From Flammeovirgaceae bacterium (GTDB taxonomy: Bacteria; Bacteroidota; Bacteroidia; Cytophagales; Cyclobacteriaceae), in assembly GCA_021298015.1 (NCBI GenBank), contig JAJTGY010000025.1:1-54406 (forward strand): a DNA stretch of 54,406 bases. The letters run 5' to 3'. Below are positions 47,989 through 54,406 of the stretch, in pieces. A program made the translations under genes and the position numbers. Each line of letters begins with the position of its first letter. Position 1 is the stretch's first letter. The notes below the pieces were generated by a model. It saw only the letters and a program-made list of their open reading frames with translations. It was not told where the DNA came from and did no database searches.

Positions 47989-48522
47989 ATGAGGGTTTTT
48001 GCGCTTTTTCTGATCCTTTCCATTTTTGGCGTGCCTTTTGCCAAAGCTCAGAAGTTCGGCTACATCGACTCCGATTTTATCTTGAGCAAGATGCCCGAGT
48101 ACGGCAAGGCGCAGAGTGAAATCGAGCAACTGAGCGCTGCGTGGCAGAACGAGATTGAGGAGATGCAAAAAAAAGTGGAGTCGCTGTATGCTACGTTCGC
48201 GGCTGAACAGGTACTGCTCACGGAGGAAATGAAAAAGGAGCGGCAAGACGAGATCCGCAAGAAGGAAACCGAACTGAAAGAATACCAAAAGAAGGTTTTT
48301 GGCTTTGAGGGATTGTTTTTTTTGAAGAAACAGGAATTGATTAAACCGCTTCAAGACAAGGTTTTTGATGCAGTAGAAAAAGTGGCTAAGTCGAACCGCC
48401 TTGCCATTATCTTTGATAAGGCAGGTGAGCTAGTGATGATCTATACCGATCCACGCCACGACTACACCGACTTTGTACTCGAAGAACTTGGCTTAGGTGA
48501 TCCAAATGATAAAATAAAATAG
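47989..48522 (+). CDS. OmpH/Skp-family periplasmic chaperone (first)
   Basis: 177 aa from ATG 47989 (4 bases after the bamA stop; the frame back to 47905 is inside bamA). Signal peptide about 1-20. Coiled-coil arms about 35-130 (KKVESLYATFAAEQVLLTEEMKKERQDEIRKKETELKEY), then the conserved Skp beta segment (LAIIFDKAGELVMIYTDPRHDYTDFVLEELG). It holds unfolded outer-membrane proteins for BamA. A paralog follows 26 bp later. Confidence 0.94.
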   Translation: MRVFALFLILSIFGVPFAKAQKFGYIDSDFILSKMPEYGKAQSEIEQLSAAWQNEIEEMQKKVESLYATFAAEQVLLTEEMKKERQDEIRKKETELKEYQKKVFGFEGLFFLKKQELIKPLQDKVFDAVEKVAKSNRLAIIFDKAGELVMIYTDPRHDYTDFVLEELGLGDPNDKIK

Positions 48523-48547
48523 AACCAAACTATCAATACGATTAATT

Positions 48548-49093
48548 ATGAGAACACTAGTAATCCTCCTGGTTTGCGCCCTTTCCCTGCCGGCATTGGC
48601 GCAGGAGCAAAAAATCGGTTATGCCGATTGGGAATACATTTTCAGCCAGATGCCGGAGTTCAAGCAGATTGACGCTGACCTGAAAACGCATGGCGCGCAA
48701 TTGGAGACTTCGTTAAAGGCGAAAATGCAAGAGTATGAGGGAAAGGTGAAAGCCTATCAGGCAATGCCGGCCACTACACCTGAACCCATTCGTGCAGATA
48801 AGGAACGGGAGATAACCATGCTTCAGGAGAACATTCAGAAATTCCAACAAGACGCTCAAACATCACTGCAAAAGAAGCAGAACGATCTGATGGATCCGGT
48901 GTTCAAGAAAGTAGGCAAGGCAATTGAAGACGTAGCCAAAGAAAACGGCTATTCGTTTATCATCAACCCTCAAATTATGGGTGGCGGAGATGTGTTGTTG
49001 TACAGTGATGAAAAATTCAATATTTCTAATCTGGTATTAAAGAAAATGGGCATAACCGTTCAGCCGGCACCGGCCGGGACTAAGCCCAACTAA
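48548..49093 (+). CDS. OmpH/Skp-family periplasmic chaperone (second)
   Basis: 181 aa. Signal peptide about 1-19. The start of the mature part is QKIGYADWEYIFSQMPEF, followed by a coiled coil with a proline-containing bend (about 55-100), and SFIINPQIMGGGDVLLYSDEKFNISNLVLKKMG near the end. It is a second copy of the preceding gene with a different arm. The transcript ends at the terminator 49117-49146. Two ompH genes after bamA are normal for this phylum. Confidence 0.94.
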   Translation: MRTLVILLVCALSLPALAQEQKIGYADWEYIFSQMPEFKQIDADLKTHGAQLETSLKAKMQEYEGKVKAYQAMPATTPEPIRADKEREITMLQENIQKFQQDAQTSLQKKQNDLMDPVFKKVGKAIEDVAKENGYSFIINPQIMGGGDVLLYSDEKFNISNLVLKKMGITVQPAPAGTKPN

Positions 49094-49116
49094 CGGACGC
49101 GCAGTAGAAACAAAAA

Positions 49117-49146
49117 ATCCCGGCCTGTGAAGACCGGGATTTTTTT
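49117..49146. terminator. Bidirectional Rho-independent terminator
   Basis: atcccgg (49117-49123) and ccgggat (49134-49140) pair around a 10-nt loop. Six T follow on the plus strand and six A precede, so it can end both the ompH operon and the convergent acyl-CoA ligase transcript. It overlaps the last two bases of the ligase gene region. Confidence 0.85.
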
Positions 49147-50815
49147 ATGCGGCTGCTTCCTCCCGCAGGGCTCTTCGCAAAATCTTGCCCACGTTGGTCT
49201 TGGGCAATTCCTTGATGAACTCGATATGTTTCGGGCGCTTATAAGAAGTGAAATTCTCTTTACAGAATTCCCGAAGCTCGTCCTCCGTCAGGGAATCATC
49301 ACGTTTCACCACGTATAGTTTCACGGCTTCAGTCGAGTGGTCGTCTTTAATGCCAACCGCGGCCACCTCCAATACCTTGGGGTGCGTTGCCACGATGTTC
49401 TCAATTTCATTCGGGTACACGTTGAAGCCAGAGACCAGGATCATGTCTTTTTTGCGGTCAACAATCCGGATGTAACCGTCCGCTTCCATCACAGCAATGT
49501 CACCTGTTTTAAACCAGCCGCCCGTATGAAACACCTGGCTGTTGTCTTTTTGCCAATAGCCTTTGAATACCTGAGGACCTCGTGCACACAACTCCCCGGC
49601 CTCGCCATAGGGCATGGTGTTACCGGCATCATCCTTCATGGCTATTTCCGTGCTGGGGATCGGCACACCAATACTCCCCATGCGCTCTTTGCCTGGCATT
49701 TGGAAGGTAAGCACAGGTGAGGTTTCGCTCAGGCCATAACCTTCGGCAATGGTACAGCCGGTCATCTCCTTCCAACGTTTGAACACGATTTCTTGTAAAG
49801 CCATACCACCGGCCACACAACTCTTCACTGGCTTCAAATCGACTTCTTTAAACAGGGGGTGATTGAGCAGGGCATTGTACAGCGTGTTCACGCCAATCAT
49901 CACATGGAAAGGTTTTTTCTTGAGCTCCTTGATGAAAGCCGGCAGGTCTTTCGGATTGGTAATCAGCAACACGTTCATACCAATGCTCAGGTAGGCAAAG
50001 CTTGCCGTCAGGGCAAAGATGTGATACATCGGCAACGGAATAACCGCAACATCGCCCGGAACGATATCTCCCTTATTGGTTGCTCGCAGCACGGGTAAAC
50101 ATTGCGTGAGGTTAGCCAGTAAATTTCCGTGCGTAAGCTCAGCACCTTTTGATAACCCCGTGGTACCACCCGTATACTGGAGAAACACCGTATCCTCATT
50201 CTTCAGCGGGGGCACTGTTACTTTGTGATTTCTGCCGCCTGCCAGTGCGGTTGAAAACGAAATGGCACCGGGCAACTGATAGGGGGGCACCATCTTCTTC
50301 ACCTTTTTCACCACAAAATTGACGAGCAGCTTTTTTACCCCGCCCAGCATGTCACCAATTTCGGTTACGATCACGGTTTTGATATCCGTGTTGCTGATAA
50401 TCTTTTCCAGATTTTGAGCAAAGTTCGCCAGTATCACAATGGCCACCGCACCGCTGTCGCGGAACTGATGCTCCATTTCGCGGGCGGTGTAGAGGGGGTT
50501 CGTATTCACAATAATTAACCCGGCTTTCATCGCACCGACCATGGCAATCGGAAACTGTAAAAGGTTCGGCATCTGAATAGCGATGCGGTCCCCCCGTTTC
50601 AGTTTACATTCATTTTGCAGAAAGGCCCCAAAGTCATCGCTCAACCGGTCGAGCTCAGCGTAGCTGATGGTTTTGCCCATGTTTTCGAATGCGGATGACG
50701 AGCCGAATTGCCTGGTGTTCTGTTGAATCAAATCCACCAGTGAATCGAAGGGAGGCCGTGTAATCTCGGCCGGCATATAGGCCGGATAATGCTGTACCCA
50801 GGGTTTATCTTGCAT
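49145..50815 (-). CDS. fadD: Long-chain fatty acid-CoA ligase (FadD-like)
   Basis: 556-557 aa from ATG 50815; the frame back to 50854 runs into the upstream gene. It activates fatty acids to acyl-CoA in two steps with ATP. Signatures: YTGGTTGLSKGAELTHGN (AMP-binding), YGLSETSPV, KTGDIAVMEADGYIRIVDRKKDMI, and FNVYPNEIE near the hinge, then KTNVGKILRRALR with the catalytic C-terminal Lys. Start is 2 bases after the rhodanese gene stop, so the two form one operon. The pairing of an acyl-CoA ligase with a sulfur-transferase lipoprotein has no obvious biochemical link. Confidence 0.93.
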   Translation of the reverse strand: MQDKPWVQHYPAYMPAEITRPPFDSLVDLIQQNTRQFGSSSAFENMGKTISYAELDRLSDDFGAFLQNECKLKRGDRIAIQMPNLLQFPIAMVGAMKAGLIIVNTNPLYTAREMEHQFRDSGAVAIVILANFAQNLEKIISNTDIKTVIVTEIGDMLGGVKKLLVNFVVKKVKKMVPPYQLPGAISFSTALAGGRNHKVTVPPLKNEDTVFLQYTGGTTGLSKGAELTHGNLLANLTQCLPVLRATNKGDIVPGDVAVIPLPMYHIFALTASFAYLSIGMNVLLITNPKDLPAFIKELKKKPFHVMIGVNTLYNALLNHPLFKEVDLKPVKSCVAGGMALQEIVFKRWKEMTGCTIAEGYGLSETSPVLTFQMPGKERMGSIGVPIPSTEIAMKDDAGNTMPYGEAGELCARGPQVFKGYWQKDNSQVFHTGGWFKTGDIAVMEADGYIRIVDRKKDMILVSGFNVYPNEIENIVATHPKVLEVAAVGIKDDHSTEAVKLYVVKRDDSLTEDELREFCKENFTSYKRPKHIEFIKELPKTNVGKILRRALREEAAA

Positions 50816-50817
50816 AG

Positions 50818-51441
50818 CTATTGATTTTGTCGGTTGAAGTTTGTGATGATCCAATTTTGGGCTTCCGGGAAATTCTGAAATACCGAGTCCGGCCCGTATT
50901 CGTCTTTCGCGAAGTCAAGCGTATAGCCCAGGCAAACATCGTTGACCTGCGTGGCACAGGTGATCTCGGCAAAGTCGTAGCCGTCAGCGCGGAGGTAGCT
51001 CCAGTTTTGAAGATCGTCTTCGCTGCCCGGGGTTACAGTCAGGCTCTCGGGTAACGGCTGGCCGGCCACCGTGCTAATGCCCGGATTGGCTTTTAGCCCG
51101 CCCTCCAACGTAAAAACGGAAGCAAATCTCTTGGCGCGCAAAGCTTCGGCAGCCCGGCCGCTGCGAATACCAGAAGCACAGAACACGAGATATGTTTTCG
51201 AGCGGTCGATAAAGTCGAACGCCATCTCAAAAGCCGTGCTGTTGATGTCCAGGTGTCGGCTGCCGGGCACATAGCCTGCCATTAGTTCTTCCAGCGTACG
51301 CACGTCCAGCATTTCCGTGTTCGCTTCTTTTGCCTTTTGCATAAAGGCTACCGCGTCCAGCGAAGTGGTTTCTTTCTTTTTTTCGGAGTGGCCGCAAGAC
51401 CAGGCAACCGCAAAAGCCGCAACAAAAAGCAAGTGGCGCAT
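50818..51441 (-). CDS. Rhodanese-domain lipoprotein with C-terminal extension
   Basis: 207 aa from ATG 51441. The lipobox is weak: AVAWSC (Cys16) after a hydrophobic start MRHLLFVAAF. Rhodanese domain about 25-110: EMLDVRTLEELMAGYVPGSRHLDIN, then YLVFCASGIRSGRA with nucleophile Cys88. After residue 120 comes an extra 85-residue region (YDFAEITCATQVNDVC, C162 and C170, then LDFAKDEYGPDSVFQN) that I do not recognise. It probably sits in the envelope and carries sulfane sulfur. It diverges from the YeeE pair with 142 bp between starts. Confidence 0.88.
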   Translation of the reverse strand: MRHLLFVAAFAVAWSCGHSEKKKETTSLDAVAFMQKAKEANTEMLDVRTLEELMAGYVPGSRHLDINSTAFEMAFDFIDRSKTYLVFCASGIRSGRAAEALRAKRFASVFTLEGGLKANPGISTVAGQPLPESLTVTPGSEDDLQNWSYLRADGYDFAEITCATQVNDVCLGYTLDFAKDEYGPDSVFQNFPEAQNWIITNFNRQNQ

Positions 51442-51568
51442 CACATCAATGAGTTTATACGCTTCGAAAATACAAAACAAAGGCTCCTTTCCAAGCGATT
51501 AAAACGATTGCAGAAGGGTTTGTTTAAGGAGGCACAAACTCAATCTCTACTGATCGAGTAGAGTTTTC

Positions 51569-51576
51569 TATTTTTA
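51569..51576 (+). promoter_or_regulatory. -7 box candidate (TATTTTTA) for the YeeE pair
   Basis: TATTTTTA, one mismatch to TAnnTTTG, 7 bases before the ATG at 51584. Confidence 0.4.
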
Positions 51577-51583
51577 CGCCCCT

Positions 51584-52144
51584 ATGGATTTTTTACTAGC
51601 CCCCTGGCCGTGGTATGTTGCCGGCCCAACCATCGGCCTCACGGTGCCGTTGCTCCTTCTCATGGGTAACAAGAAGCTGGGCATCTCGTCAACCTTGAGG
51701 CAAATCTGCGCTGCGTGTGTGCCCGCCCGCATTCCGCTGTTTCAATATGACTGGAAGAAAGACAGTTGGAACTTGTTTTTTGTTGGGGGGGTGCTGGTGG
51801 GGGGTTTTATAGGTGGCGCGGTGTTGGCGAATCCAAAACCGGTTGCTCTTTCGGCAAGCACCATGGCGTACATCGCGCAGTTCAACATTGCGCATGAAAC
51901 CGGGCTGATGCCAGCTTCGCTTTTTGCATGGCAGGAGTTAGCCACGGTGAAAGGTTGGTTGCTCATGGTGCTGGGTGGTTTCCTGGTTGGCTTTGGAACG
52001 CGCTATGCGCGAGGCTGCACGAGTGGCCACGGGATCACCGGATTATCCGCCCTGCAATGGCCTTCTTTATTGGCTACGTGTTCGTTTTTTCTGGGCGGCA
52101 TTTTGTTTTCACGTTACATTCTCCCTTTCATTTTGGCTTTATGA
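51584..52144 (+). CDS. YeeE/YedE-family transporter, first half
   Basis: 186 aa. About five membrane segments. The family motif GGFLVGFGTRYARGCTSGHGITGLS ends the run, with Cys145; Cys42 and Cys45 (ICAACVP) lie near the first loop. Full-length YeeE/TsuA proteins take up thiosulfate through conserved cysteines; here the sequence is split into two genes. The stop overlaps the next ATG (ATGA). The rhodanese lipoprotein diverging from it fits a sulfur-uptake role. Confidence 0.9.
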   Translation: MDFLLAPWPWYVAGPTIGLTVPLLLLMGNKKLGISSTLRQICAACVPARIPLFQYDWKKDSWNLFFVGGVLVGGFIGGAVLANPKPVALSASTMAYIAQFNIAHETGLMPASLFAWQELATVKGWLLMVLGGFLVGFGTRYARGCTSGHGITGLSALQWPSLLATCSFFLGGILFSRYILPFILAL

Positions 52145-52551
52145 AGAACTCGAAATACGCGTTAGTAGGAATGGTTTTTGGGCTGGCGCTTACCAAAGGT
52201 GAAGCTATTTCGTGGTACCGCATTCAGGAAATGTTCCGGTTCGAGAGTTTCCACATGTTTGGAATATTTATGACCGCCATCCCAACCGGTGCCCTTACAC
52301 TTTGGCTGCTTCGCAAGACTAATGCGAAGACGTTCGAAGGGGAGGCGCTCGTGGTTCCCCAAAAGAAGTATCACCACGGCATCATCATCGGCAGTTTAAT
52401 CTTTGGATTTGGATGGGCCCTTACCGGGGCGTGCCCGGGCCCACTGTATGCACAGATCGGTGCGGGTTTTTCGGTTGTGATCGTAAGCCTGCTGGCAGCG
52501 CTGGCGGGCACCTGGACCTTTGGCCGATTCCAGCGGTTTTTGCCAGATTGA
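52141..52551 (+). CDS. YeeE/YedE-family transporter, second half (DUF6691-like)
   Basis: 136 aa from ATG 52141, overlapping the first half by 4 bp (ATGA). Three or four hydrophobic segments, with KGEAISWYRIQEMFRFESFHMFGIF and GFGWALTGACPGPLYAQIGAG; Cys98 is the family cysteine. It pairs with the gene before it to make a complete two-part transporter, an arrangement known for such proteins. The stop is 73 bp before gdhA. Confidence 0.9.
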   Translation: MKNSKYALVGMVFGLALTKGEAISWYRIQEMFRFESFHMFGIFMTAIPTGALTLWLLRKTNAKTFEGEALVVPQKKYHHGIIIGSLIFGFGWALTGACPGPLYAQIGAGFSVVIVSLLAALAGTWTFGRFQRFLPD

Positions 52552-52624
52552 CAGCCTCATTCGTTTGAAATGCGGCCTTTCGCATTTCTTCTGCTAATTT
52601 GGGTGCTCAAACAAGCCCCTCGCT

Positions 52625-53980
52625 ATGTCATTAGCCGACTACCTCCAATATGTAAAGCAACGCAACGCCCACGAGCCTGAATTTCTGCAGGCGGTAGATG
52701 AGGTGCTTCAATCCGTGTACCCGGTGCTCGAGCGTCATGCCGAGTTCCGCAAGTTGAAGTTGTTTGAGCGCATGACGGAACCCGAGCGCCTCATTTCCTT
52801 TCGCGTTACCTGGCTCGATGACAAAGGGGATGTGCAAGTCAATCGTGGGTATCGGGTGCAAATGAATAGCGCCATTGGTCCGTACAAAGGTGGTTTGCGT
52901 TTTCATCCCTCCGTAACACCCAGCGTGCTCAAGTTTCTGGCATTTGAGCAGATATTTAAGAACGCCCTTACCGGTATTCCTATGGGTGGCGGAAAAGGCG
53001 GAAGCGATTTCGATCCGAAAGGCAAAAGCGAAAACGAGATCATGAAATTCTGCCAGGCGTTTATGGGCGAGTTGGCGCGGCACATCGATGACCGCACCGA
53101 TGTGCCGGCTGGCGATATTGGCGTGGGTGGCCGCGAGATCGGCTATCTGTTCGGCACGTACAAAAAAATCAAGAATGAATTCACTGGTGTGCTCACGGGT
53201 AAAGGCATCGGGTGGGGCGGAAGCCTCATTCGCACGGAAGCCACCGGTTATGGCTTGATCTACTTTGCGCAAAACATGCTGCAAGCCAAGGGCGATTCCC
53301 TAAAAGGGAAAGTCTGTTTGGTCTCCGGCTCGGGCAATGTGGCGCAATATGCCATCGAAAAGATCATGCCGTTGGGAGGCAAAGCGGTAACCGCTTCTGA
53401 CTCCAACGGCTTTGTATATGACGAGGCAGGCTTCACGACAGAAAAACTCGAGTTTCTCAAAGAGTTGAAGAATGTAAGACGCGGGCGAATCAAAGAGTAT
53501 GCGGATAAATTCAAGGGCGTGGTGTATCAGGACATTGATGCCAAGGCCGATCATAATCCGCTTTGGGCGTTGAAGGCGGATTGTGCTTTCCCCTGTGCCA
53601 CTCAGAATGAGGTGAACGAAAAGGACGCCCACAACCTGGTAAAAGGCGGAGTGAAGTTGTTGGCTGAAGGTGCTAACATGCCGACCACCATCGAGGGCAT
53701 CAACGTGATTCTGGATGCGGGAGTCATGTATGCACCCGGCAAAGCGAGTAATGCCGGGGGCGTGGCCACCTCCGGATTGGAGATGACGCAAAACTACATG
53801 GGCCAGAACTGGACGCGCGAAGAAGTGGATGAAAAACTTCAGGACATTATGAAGGGCATTCACGACACGTGTTTAGCGGCAGCGAAGGAATACGGCAAGC
53901 CGGGCAACTACATGGCCGGTGCCAACATTGCGGGCTTCCTCAAAGTTGCCCGCGCGATGCAGGCACAGGGAGTGATTTAG
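52625..53980 (+). CDS. gdhA: NADP-type glutamate dehydrogenase
   Basis: 451 aa, hexameric class. GPYKGGLRFHP (K88), GIPMGGGKGGSDFDPKGKS (catalytic Lys124), and VPAGDIGVGGREIGYL (Asp164) build the active site; a Rossmann segment SGSGNVAQYAIEKI lies at about 230-245. It makes glutamate from 2-oxoglutarate and ammonia with NADPH. Complete. It gives the cell a second route for ammonia assimilation besides gltBD at 3821-9848. The cofactor type is inferred from length and class, not proven. Confidence 0.95.
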   Translation: MSLADYLQYVKQRNAHEPEFLQAVDEVLQSVYPVLERHAEFRKLKLFERMTEPERLISFRVTWLDDKGDVQVNRGYRVQMNSAIGPYKGGLRFHPSVTPSVLKFLAFEQIFKNALTGIPMGGGKGGSDFDPKGKSENEIMKFCQAFMGELARHIDDRTDVPAGDIGVGGREIGYLFGTYKKIKNEFTGVLTGKGIGWGGSLIRTEATGYGLIYFAQNMLQAKGDSLKGKVCLVSGSGNVAQYAIEKIMPLGGKAVTASDSNGFVYDEAGFTTEKLEFLKELKNVRRGRIKEYADKFKGVVYQDIDAKADHNPLWALKADCAFPCATQNEVNEKDAHNLVKGGVKLLAEGANMPTTIEGINVILDAGVMYAPGKASNAGGVATSGLEMTQNYMGQNWTREEVDEKLQDIMKGIHDTCLAAAKEYGKPGNYMAGANIAGFLKVARAMQAQGVI

Positions 53981-54031
53981 CGCCTAAAGCTTTGGGGTAA
54001 TATTAACGAAAAACCTACACAGCTAAGTTTT

Positions 54032-54274
54032 TCAACTTTTTGGCAGCGAATTGAAGAAGTCTTTCAATTCAGTTCCATGAATTTCCAACAAATTGCACAG
54101 CGTTCGCAGTGTAATGTTCGATTTGCCCCTCTCAATACGCCAGTATTGTACCCGCGAGAGGTCGTGATCATAGGCGAACGTCTCATGGCTCGCATATCCC
54201 TTCTTTTTGCGCAGTTCGGCCAGCTTTTCGCCAATTTTTACCAGTTGTTTCTGAAAGGCGGCCTCATTTTTCAC
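54032..54274 (-). CDS. Small XRE-family transcriptional regulator
   Basis: 80 aa. One helix-turn-helix of the Cro/C1 type at about 14-70 (LVKIGEKLAELRKKKGYASHETFAYDHDLSRVQYWRIERGKSNITLRTL). No effector domain. The start ATG is at 54274. Upstream is a 130-bp AT-rich region with a 10-bp palindrome and an 8-bp inverted repeat, so it is probably autoregulated and may control the gene beginning beyond the right edge. Confidence 0.9.
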   Translation of the reverse strand: MKNEAAFQKQLVKIGEKLAELRKKKGYASHETFAYDHDLSRVQYWRIERGKSNITLRTLCNLLEIHGTELKDFFNSLPKS

Positions 54275-54287
54275 CGCGGCAAATTCT

Positions 54288-54351
54288 GACCATTTCGCTT
54301 AAAATATTATATCGTAAAAGTGTACAACTTATAAGTGAAACGTAAATGGTC
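54288..54351. promoter_or_regulatory. Inverted repeats upstream of the XRE gene
   Basis: GACCATTT (54288-54295) and AAATGGTC (54344-54351) are perfect inverted copies 48 bp apart; ACTTATAAGT (54327-54336) is a perfect 10-bp palindrome between them. Both fit operators for the divergently placed XRE protein. Confidence 0.5.
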
Positions 54352-54381
54352 TTGATCTGCACAAAAGCAATACTATTTTTG
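54352..54381 (+). promoter_or_regulatory. Near-ideal Bacteroidota promoter (TTG-N19-TATTTTTG)
   Basis: TTG at 54352-54354 and TATTTTTG at 54374-54381 are separated by 19 bases, matching the TTG-N19-21-TAnnTTTG consensus exactly. It points out of the window toward an unseen gene and abuts the inverted repeat ending at 54351. Confidence 0.7.
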
Positions 54382-54406
54382 ACACAAGGCTTCCGGCCGG
54401 GGCTGA

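Noticed and set aside
51461-51583. Second promoter set or leader peptide before the YeeE pair
   Set aside because: Apart from the tatttttta box no coherent element is visible.

Overview
The window looks like chromosomal DNA of a Bacteroidota bacterium, most likely of the Cytophagales/Cyclobacteriaceae type. Evidence: -7 boxes resembling TAnnTTTG a few bases upstream of many start codons, few recognisable Shine-Dalgarno sites, frequent GTG/TTG starts, and a typical Bacteroidota gene order (CBS protein, NAD kinase, two DUF6089 proteins, uppS, bamA, two ompH). No rRNA, tRNA, CRISPR array, transposase or prophage gene was seen. Most of the window is ordinary core chromosome with several small accessory patches.

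Region 1 (1-3820): the tail of a type I restriction locus. A four-helix-bundle protein sits directly before a complete hsdR. hsdM and hsdS must lie outside the window if the system is intact. A 55-codon membrane ORF, possibly a truncated gene, follows. Region 2 (3821-9848, minus strand): gltB-gltD glutamate synthase, separated by a repeat-rich spacer. Region 3 (9965-15885): two small unknown proteins, a nitronate monooxygenase, and a low-GC glycan patch (GT-C-like membrane protein, SDR epimerase, DPM1-like GT2), then a membrane protein. Region 4 (16126-18369): ECF sigma factor, one-pass putative anti-sigma factor and an exported barrel-like protein in one operon.

Region 5 (18401-25608): GNAT acetyltransferase, DUF1801 protein, AlkC-like DNA alkylation repair protein, M20 dipeptidase, DsbD-type thiol reductase, and an M23 metallopeptidase gene broken by a frameshift. 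Region 6 (25683-36952): patatin/barrel fusion, two OmpA-domain proteins, a secreted transglutaminase-like protein with a phased repeat array at its start, an aldehyde dehydrogenase, a giant AsmA-like protein and a nitrilase-family hydrolase. Region 7 (36961-49146): lipoprotein, RssA-like patatin, pdxJ, YqeY, CvpA, alpha/beta hydrolase, then the conserved envelope-biogenesis run CBS-nadK-DUF6089-DUF6089-uppS-bamA-ompH-ompH, closed by a strong bidirectional terminator.

Region 8 (49145-54406): acyl-CoA ligase with a rhodanese lipoprotein upstream, divergent from a split YeeE/YedE transporter pair (sulfur trafficking), NADP-type glutamate dehydrogenase, and a small XRE regulator whose upstream region carries palindromes and a near-ideal Bacteroidota promoter firing out of the window.

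Functionally, the window combines ammonia assimilation (gltBD and gdhA), outer-membrane and periplasm construction (bamA, ompH, uppS, AsmA, OmpA, DsbD, M23) and small accessory modules. I did not find a clearly new multi-gene system. The best leads are the XRE operator region, the 11-bp-phased repeat array at 31639-31699, the face-to-face promoters at 39225-39243, and the ECF triad.
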